DNA of 64,000 bases from Flavobacteriales bacterium (GTDB lineage Bacteria > Bacteroidota > Bacteroidia > Flavobacteriales_E > Vicingaceae), in the NCBI GenBank assembly GCA_020635795.1, contig JACJZD010000001.1, positions 1,125,001 to 1,189,000 on the forward strand, given 5' to 3'. The number at the start of each line of letters is the position of its first letter. Positions within the stretch are counted from its first letter, which is position 1. Positions 60,178-64,000 of this stretch are shown piece after piece. Under the pieces are notes generated by a model. The model was not told the DNA's origin. It searched no databases and was given only the letters and a program-made list of their open reading frames with translations. The position numbers were made by a program, and so were the translations under genes.

Positions 60178-60219
60178 TTCTCGATATATCCCGCGTAATT
60201 CGGGGGCACTCGAATTGAC
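60178..60219 (-). repeat. R4 repeat copy 3 at the MGMT 5' end
   Basis: Minus strand: gtcaattcgagtg - 19 bases (cccccgaattacgcgggat) - atatcgagaa. It has the same arms and total length as the copies at 35368 and 42369 but an unrelated centre with a CCCG/CGGG stem. It is open in the MGMT frame and could give an N-terminal extension. Confidence 0.75.
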
Positions 60220-60245
60220 AAATTTTCTAATAAAGGTAAATAAAA

Positions 60246-60265
60246 AAGCCGCTTTTCAGCGGCTT
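60246..60265 (-). terminator. Terminator of the 110-residue gene
   Basis: aagccgct-tttc-agcggctt is followed on the minus strand by TTTTTTA. It lies 6 bases beyond the stop codon. Confidence 0.85.
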
Positions 60266-60270
60266 CGTTA

Positions 60271-60603
60271 TTAGTTTTCTTTAATCTCTTCTTTTTTTAT
60301 AATCTTCTTTTCCACTTTCATGGCTTTTTTACCATTTGCTTCAGTTACAATGGTTTTTGTTGTACCCGATTTTTCTGCGTCCAACTCTTTAAGTTTAGCA
60401 TCTGCTTCAGCGCCTTTGTAAACTTCGTTGGTAGTTTTACCATTCTCTGTTGTTGCAATGGTTAATACTTTTTCTCCGTTTTTTTCTTCAACATTAACTT
60501 CTTTGGTTACTTTCATTTTTGTTGCAGAAGATTGTGCTGATGCTGTTCCGCTAAAAATAGCTAATAATGCTATTGCAGAAATAAGTGTAGTTGTTTTTTT
60601 CAT
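60271..60603 (-). CDS. Small exported protein, Lys/Glu/Thr-rich
   Basis: A 110-residue protein. Signal peptide 1-24 (GTASAQ). The mature part is highly charged and repetitive (MKVTKEVNVEEKNGEKVLTI, KKAMKVEKKIIKKEEIKEN), with no Cys and no recognised domain. It is likely a soluble periplasmic protein; function unknown. It is monocistronic with its own terminator. Confidence 0.62.
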   Translation of the reverse strand: MKKTTTLISAIALLAIFSGTASAQSSATKMKVTKEVNVEEKNGEKVLTIATTENGKTTNEVYKGAEADAKLKELDAEKSGTTKTIVTEANGKKAMKVEKKIIKKEEIKEN

Positions 60604-60762
60604 GGTCTTATATTTTTAATATTCAATGTAAAGGTAAAAGTTCTAATTATTGATTAATAAAGGGTTACTGTTAAAAAAGGTTAATATATGTTAATTGAAA
60701 ATTACTCATTTTAAAGTTGTTAAGCAAAACATCATCAAATAAAACGGTTAGATTATATATCT

Positions 60763-60770
60763 TAACTTTG
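60763..60770 (+). promoter_or_regulatory. Candidate -7 box for the DEAD-box helicase gene
   Basis: TAACTTTG (cttaactttgca), 19 bases upstream of ATG 60790. Confidence 0.5.
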
Positions 60771-60789
60771 CAATAAATATACTGAACCA

Positions 60790-62139
60790 ATGAATACTTT
60801 CAACAACCTAAATTTATCTAAACAGTTAATTCGTGCTATCGACGATTTAGGGTTTAAAGCTCCAACACCAGTTCAAGAAGAAGCTTTTCCTGTAATACTT
60901 TCTGGTAAAGATGTAGTAGGTATTTCTCAGACTGGAACGGGTAAAACATTGGCGTTTGTATTACCACTGTTGCAAGAGTTGAAATTTTCAAAACAAATTC
61001 ATCCTCGTATTTTAATTTTGGTGCCAACCATTGAATTGGTTACTCAAACGGTAGAGAAAATAGAAAGCTATGCGAAATTCGTAAATGTTCGAGTGTTGGG
61101 TATTCATGGTGGAGATAACATCAATACACAAAAAATACAAGCCGCAGAGGGGACTGATATTGTGGTTGCTACCCCTGGTCGATTGTACGATTTATCATTA
61201 AACAGTTCTCTACAACTAAAATCGATTAAAAAATTGGTAATTGATGAAGTAGATATTATGTTGGACTTGGGTTTTCGATTTCAATTGACCAATATTTTTG
61301 AGTTGTTGCCAGAGCGTCGTCAAAATATTATGTTTTCGGCAACCATGACTGAGGAAGTGGATGAACTAATCAACGATTTTTTTATTGCTCCAGCTAAAAT
61401 TTCGATAGCTGTAAGCGGTACGCCGTTAAACAATATATCACAACAGTGCTATTCGGTAAAAAACTTCTTTACCAAGGTAAATTTATTGAAACACATTTTG
61501 AGTAACGAAGAGGAGTTTACCAAAGTGTTGGTGTTTGTGTCAAGTAAAAAACATGCCGATAGAGTTTTTGAACTTTTGAGCGAAGAGTTTGGTTCGAGCA
61601 TAAGTGTAATGCACTCCAATAAAACGCAAAATTATAGAGCAAAAGCCGTTGAGCAATTTGATAGCGGAAAAAGTAGAATTTTAGTGGCTACCGATGTTAT
61701 TGCACGTGGATTAGATTTAAATGAAATAACCCATGTAATTAATTTTGATGTGCCTATTTATGCCGAAAATTACATGCACCGAATTGGTAGAACAGGTAGA
61801 GCAGAGAAGAAAGGAAACACTATATTGTTTTACACCGAAAAAGAAAAACCGTTAAAGGATGCGATTGAAACCTTGATGTCGTATAAAATTCCTGAAACGC
61901 AATTTCCGAAAGAGGTAGAAATTACCAATCAACTATTGGCAGAAGAGGAACCAAAAAGCAAAGAAAACCACAATAAAAACCTAAAGTTAGCTGAGCATGG
62001 CGAAGGTTTTCATGAAAAGAAAGAGAAAAACAAAAAGGTAAATTTAGGCGGTTCGTACCGAAGAACATTGGCTAAAAAATACAAAAAGCCAAAAACCAAA
62101 GGTGATAAAAACTACAACAAAAAGAAACGAAGAATGTAA
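60790..62139 (+). CDS. DEAD-box family RNA helicase with DEVD motif II
   Basis: A 449-residue ATP-dependent RNA helicase (RhlE/SrmB-like). Q motif FKAPTPVQ; motif I SQTGTGKT (46-53); VATPGRL; motif II reads DEVD (152-155), where DEAD is usual; motif III SAT (183-185); then SSKKHADRVFELL, VATDVIARGLDL and HRIGRTGRA. The last 70 residues form a basic tail (KNKKVNLGGSYRR, KKPKTKGDKNYNKKKRRM) of the RNA-binding kind. The roles expected are ribosome assembly or cold-shock mRNA remodelling. The next gene follows after 6 bases. Confidence 0.93.
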   Translation: MNTFNNLNLSKQLIRAIDDLGFKAPTPVQEEAFPVILSGKDVVGISQTGTGKTLAFVLPLLQELKFSKQIHPRILILVPTIELVTQTVEKIESYAKFVNVRVLGIHGGDNINTQKIQAAEGTDIVVATPGRLYDLSLNSSLQLKSIKKLVIDEVDIMLDLGFRFQLTNIFELLPERRQNIMFSATMTEEVDELINDFFIAPAKISIAVSGTPLNNISQQCYSVKNFFTKVNLLKHILSNEEEFTKVLVFVSSKKHADRVFELLSEEFGSSISVMHSNKTQNYRAKAVEQFDSGKSRILVATDVIARGLDLNEITHVINFDVPIYAENYMHRIGRTGRAEKKGNTILFYTEKEKPLKDAIETLMSYKIPETQFPKEVEITNQLLAEEEPKSKENHNKNLKLAEHGEGFHEKKEKNKKVNLGGSYRRTLAKKYKKPKTKGDKNYNKKKRRM

Positions 62140-62145
62140 TATTCT

Positions 62146-62643
62146 ATGAGTAAAAGGGATTTAAAGGTTTATTTAAAAGAGCTCAAAAAAAAGCAGTTAG
62201 AAGAACAAATACTCGATTTGTATGACCGCTTTAATGAGGTGAAAACCTTTTACAACTTTGTGTTTAAACCCAAAGAAGATAAGTTGTTGGAAGACGCCAG
62301 GTTTAAAATCTCCAAAGAATATTTTCCTGTAAACAATCGTAAACCTAAAACAAGACGTTCGGTAGCTCAAAACATTATCAAACATTTTATGCAATTGGGT
62401 GTTGATGCTTATATTGTTGCTGATGTAATGCTTTTTAATATTGAAGTTGCACAACGATTTTCGGCACAAAAAGAAATTAAACAAGAATCGTTTTATAAAA
62501 GCATGCTCAAAAGCTTTGAACAAGCTGTCGAATTCATTGATGAAAACAAGTTAAGAGCAGAGTTTAACGACCGCATTTTAAACATCATTACAACTACAAA
62601 ACAACAAAATTGGATGAATTTTGAGGAGTTTATCCAATTGTAA
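62146..62643 (+). CDS. DUF6155-like protein
   Basis: A 165-residue helical protein beginning MSKRDLKVYLKELKKKQLEEQILDLYDRF; VKTFYNFVFKPKEDKLLEDARFKISKEYFP is, to my recollection, characteristic of DUF6155. No catalytic motif was seen. It is co-transcribed with the helicase and overlaps the 3' end of the convergent exonuclease gene by 14 bases. Confidence 0.72.
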   Translation: MSKRDLKVYLKELKKKQLEEQILDLYDRFNEVKTFYNFVFKPKEDKLLEDARFKISKEYFPVNNRKPKTRRSVAQNIIKHFMQLGVDAYIVADVMLFNIEVAQRFSAQKEIKQESFYKSMLKSFEQAVEFIDENKLRAEFNDRILNIITTTKQQNWMNFEEFIQL

Positions 62644-63400
62644 TTTCTATACTAACAGGACAGTGGTCAGAACCCTCTTCTTCGGGTAAAATAGCTGCCG
62701 ATTTCACATTTTTAATAAACGATTGGCTCACTAAAAAATAATCAATTCTCCAGCCTACGTTTCGCTCTCTTGCTCCACCACGGTAACTCCACCAGCTGTA
62801 AGCACGTTCTTTAGTAGGGTAAAAGTGTCTAAACGTATCTACTAAACCAGCATTAATAAAGTTTGTCATACCATCAATTTCTTCTTGCATGTAACCAGCA
62901 GATTTGTTGTAGTTAGGTTTTGGATTAGCTAAATCAATAGGAGTATGGGCTACATTCAAATCACCACATACCACAACTGGTTTTTTCTCTTCTAATTTTT
63001 TTAAGAACTTTAAAAAATCGGCATCCCAAGTTTGTCGGTAATCCAATCGTTTTAACTCACTACCAGAGTTGGGAACATACACCACGGTTAAATAAAAATC
63101 ATCAAACTCGGCGGTCAATACTCGTCCTTCATCATCGTGTTCTGCCATGCCAATATCAGGAAACACATTAAGTGGTTTAATTTTAGTAATGATTGCAGTA
63201 CCCGAATATCCTTTTTTAGTTGCTGAATTGGAATAAATATGATAACCACTTAATTCTTGTAAAGTTTCTTTCACTTGGTCGTCTTGCGCTTTGGTTTCTT
63301 GCAGACAAAGCACATCTGGGTTTAAGCGTTTTATTTGTTCAAAAAAGTCTTTTTTTGCAACAGCTCTAATGCCGTTTACGTTCCAAGAAATGATTTTCAT
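62630..63400 (-). CDS. xth: Exodeoxyribonuclease III
   Basis: A 256-residue AP endonuclease/3'-5' exonuclease of the EEP family that repairs abasic sites. MKIISWNVNGIRA (Asn7), LCLQETKAQDDQ (Glu35), CGDLNVAHTPIDLANP, RAYSWWSYR, VGWRIDYFLVS and GSDHCPVSI are Xth motifs in order. The length is standard. It lies 4 bases after the DUF3078 gene on the same strand and overlaps the DUF6155-like gene at its 3' end. Confidence 0.96.
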   Translation of the reverse strand: MKIISWNVNGIRAVAKKDFFEQIKRLNPDVLCLQETKAQDDQVKETLQELSGYHIYSNSATKKGYSGTAIITKIKPLNVFPDIGMAEHDDEGRVLTAEFDDFYLTVVYVPNSGSELKRLDYRQTWDADFLKFLKKLEEKKPVVVCGDLNVAHTPIDLANPKPNYNKSAGYMQEEIDGMTNFINAGLVDTFRHFYPTKERAYSWWSYRGGARERNVGWRIDYFLVSQSFIKNVKSAAILPEEEGSDHCPVSIEITIG

Positions 63401-63404
63401 ATTA

Positions 63405-64000
63405 TTAAAATTTATAGTTTAATCCAATTCCTAGAACTTCTTTAAATTGTGTTCTTGGACCAACTCTATCAACAATACCATCATTATTTGAGTCAACCGC
63501 AATATCTACATCATGGTCATATATTAATTGTGTAGATATGGTTGCAGAAATATATTTGTTTACTTTCATTGCTATTAAAACTTCCCAGTTAACATCAATA
63601 TGAGTAGGTTCTTCAGCATAATTAGAGAATAATTCTAATTTGGTTTGGAAATTTATATTTTCCATGATGTCTTTTTTAAATATACCTCTTAAATAACCAC
63701 CATATTCTGACCGAATGTTTTTACCTTTCTTTAAAATGTTACCTAAATTATCATATTCAGCTTTTTCTACTCCATATGCACCAGCATTTGCTAATGTTTG
63801 CACATTTACTATGGTTGTTTTCATAGTTAATGGGGCTAAAAACAAAGTAAAATTATCATTAGGTTTAAAATCCATACCAATAGCACTCAAAACATACGCT
63901 GGAGCTAAAAAATTTGAAATTTCAGTCGAATCATCAGGATAATTATAACCAGCAGCAAATTGAGATTTAAAGTTTACTAAGCCAGCATAATACCAATGTT
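63405..64000 (-). CDS. DUF3078 domain protein, 5' end missing
   Basis: The open frame continues to the right edge, so the N-terminus lies outside the window; the internal TTG at 63890 is not the real start. Readable residues include HWYYAGLVNFKSQFAAGYNYP near the edge, DFKPNDNFTLFLAPLT, EYGGYLRGIFKKDIMENINF and a terminal barrel strand EVLGIGLNYKF. These match the DUF3078 outer-membrane beta-barrel family of Bacteroidota. It is followed by xth after 4 bases. Confidence 0.88.
   Translation of the reverse strand, partial: HWYYAGLVNFKSQFAAGYNYPDDSTEISNFLAPAYVLSAIGMDFKPNDNFTLFLAPLTMKTTIVNVQTLANAGAYGVEKAEYDNLGNILKKGKNIRSEYGGYLRGIFKKDIMENINFQTKLELFSNYAEEPTHIDVNWEVLIAMKVNKYISATISTQLIYDHDVDIAVDSNNDGIVDRVGPRTQFKEVLGIGLNYKF

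Noticed and set aside
60150..60221. N-terminal 24 residues of the MGMT frame as genuine protein
   Set aside because: They are the translation of dispersed repeat R4; the family core begins near residue 25.
38121..60221. Dispersed palindromes as insertion sequences or CRISPR repeats
   Set aside because: No transposase, no target-site duplications and no regular spacers; units are solitary and differ between sites.
63405..63890. Complete small gene starting at TTG 63890
   Set aside because: The frame stays open to the window edge and the upstream residues match DUF3078, so it is a truncated longer gene.

Overview
The window is a contiguous piece of an AT-rich chromosome from a member of the Bacteroidota, most likely Flavobacteriia/Flavobacteriales. 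The supporting signs are secreted proteins ending in type IX secretion (T9SS) type A sorting domains, a short 287-residue primary sigma factor, a long 486-residue GAPDH, Bacteroidota-type TAnnTTTG promoter boxes, near-absence of Shine-Dalgarno sequences, a THX ribosomal protein, and families largely confined to this phylum (DUF3078, DUF5777, DUF6175-like, DUF6155-like). No prophage, insertion sequence, CRISPR array or rRNA was seen. There is one tRNA, tRNA-Ser(GGA).

Layout. 1-1.4 kb: the 3' end of a thiolase, an NlpC/P60 peptidase and a small secreted Cys-rich repeat protein. 1.5-6.9 kb: two T9SS cargo proteins (M4 metalloprotease and adhesin-like). 6.9-10.8 kb: hutI divergent from aroC and a dicarboxylate symporter. 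10.8-15.8 kb: an AsmA-like protein, a PorE-like OmpA lipoprotein candidate and tRNA-Ser. 15.8-21.8 kb: a membrane protein and MBL hydrolase, a TolB-propeller/Omp85-like fusion, an M20 hydrolase and THX. 21.8-26.2 kb: DUF3820-fhs and S41 protease-DUF1573. 26.2-31.3 kb: a six-gene operon of exported proteins of unknown function, closed by a strong terminator. 31.4-36.9 kb: a HEAT protein, gap-rpoD, an orphan membrane protein and an HtrA protease. 37.0-44.6 kb: the complete histidine operon hisGDCBHA-F-IE, preceded by a histidine-rich leader peptide and a terminator, a classical attenuator arrangement. 44.7-55.2 kb: exported orphans, an ABC-F protein, the carboxynorspermidine route to spermidine, ttcA, and a four-gene cupredoxin/YceI/DUF5777 cluster. 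55.3-64 kb: assorted housekeeping genes (DUF2461, MFS, cold-shock, cyclophilin, MGMT, DEAD-box helicase, exonuclease III, DUF3078).

The most distinctive non-genic feature is a dense population of short palindromic dispersed repeats of at least five families. They fill four of the spacers inside the his operon, supply the immediate upstream sequence of nspC and an in-frame extension upstream of the MGMT gene, and in one case have been absorbed as translated sequence inside aroC. The best candidate for an undescribed system is the exported-protein operon at 26.2-31.3 kb, which holds two tandem paralogues and several proteins that look loosely like LPP20/FlgT/CsgG/LpoB-type periplasmic assembly factors.

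All calls come from reading the sequence and from family knowledge. No database search was run. Promoter, terminator and start-site calls are inferences from motifs.
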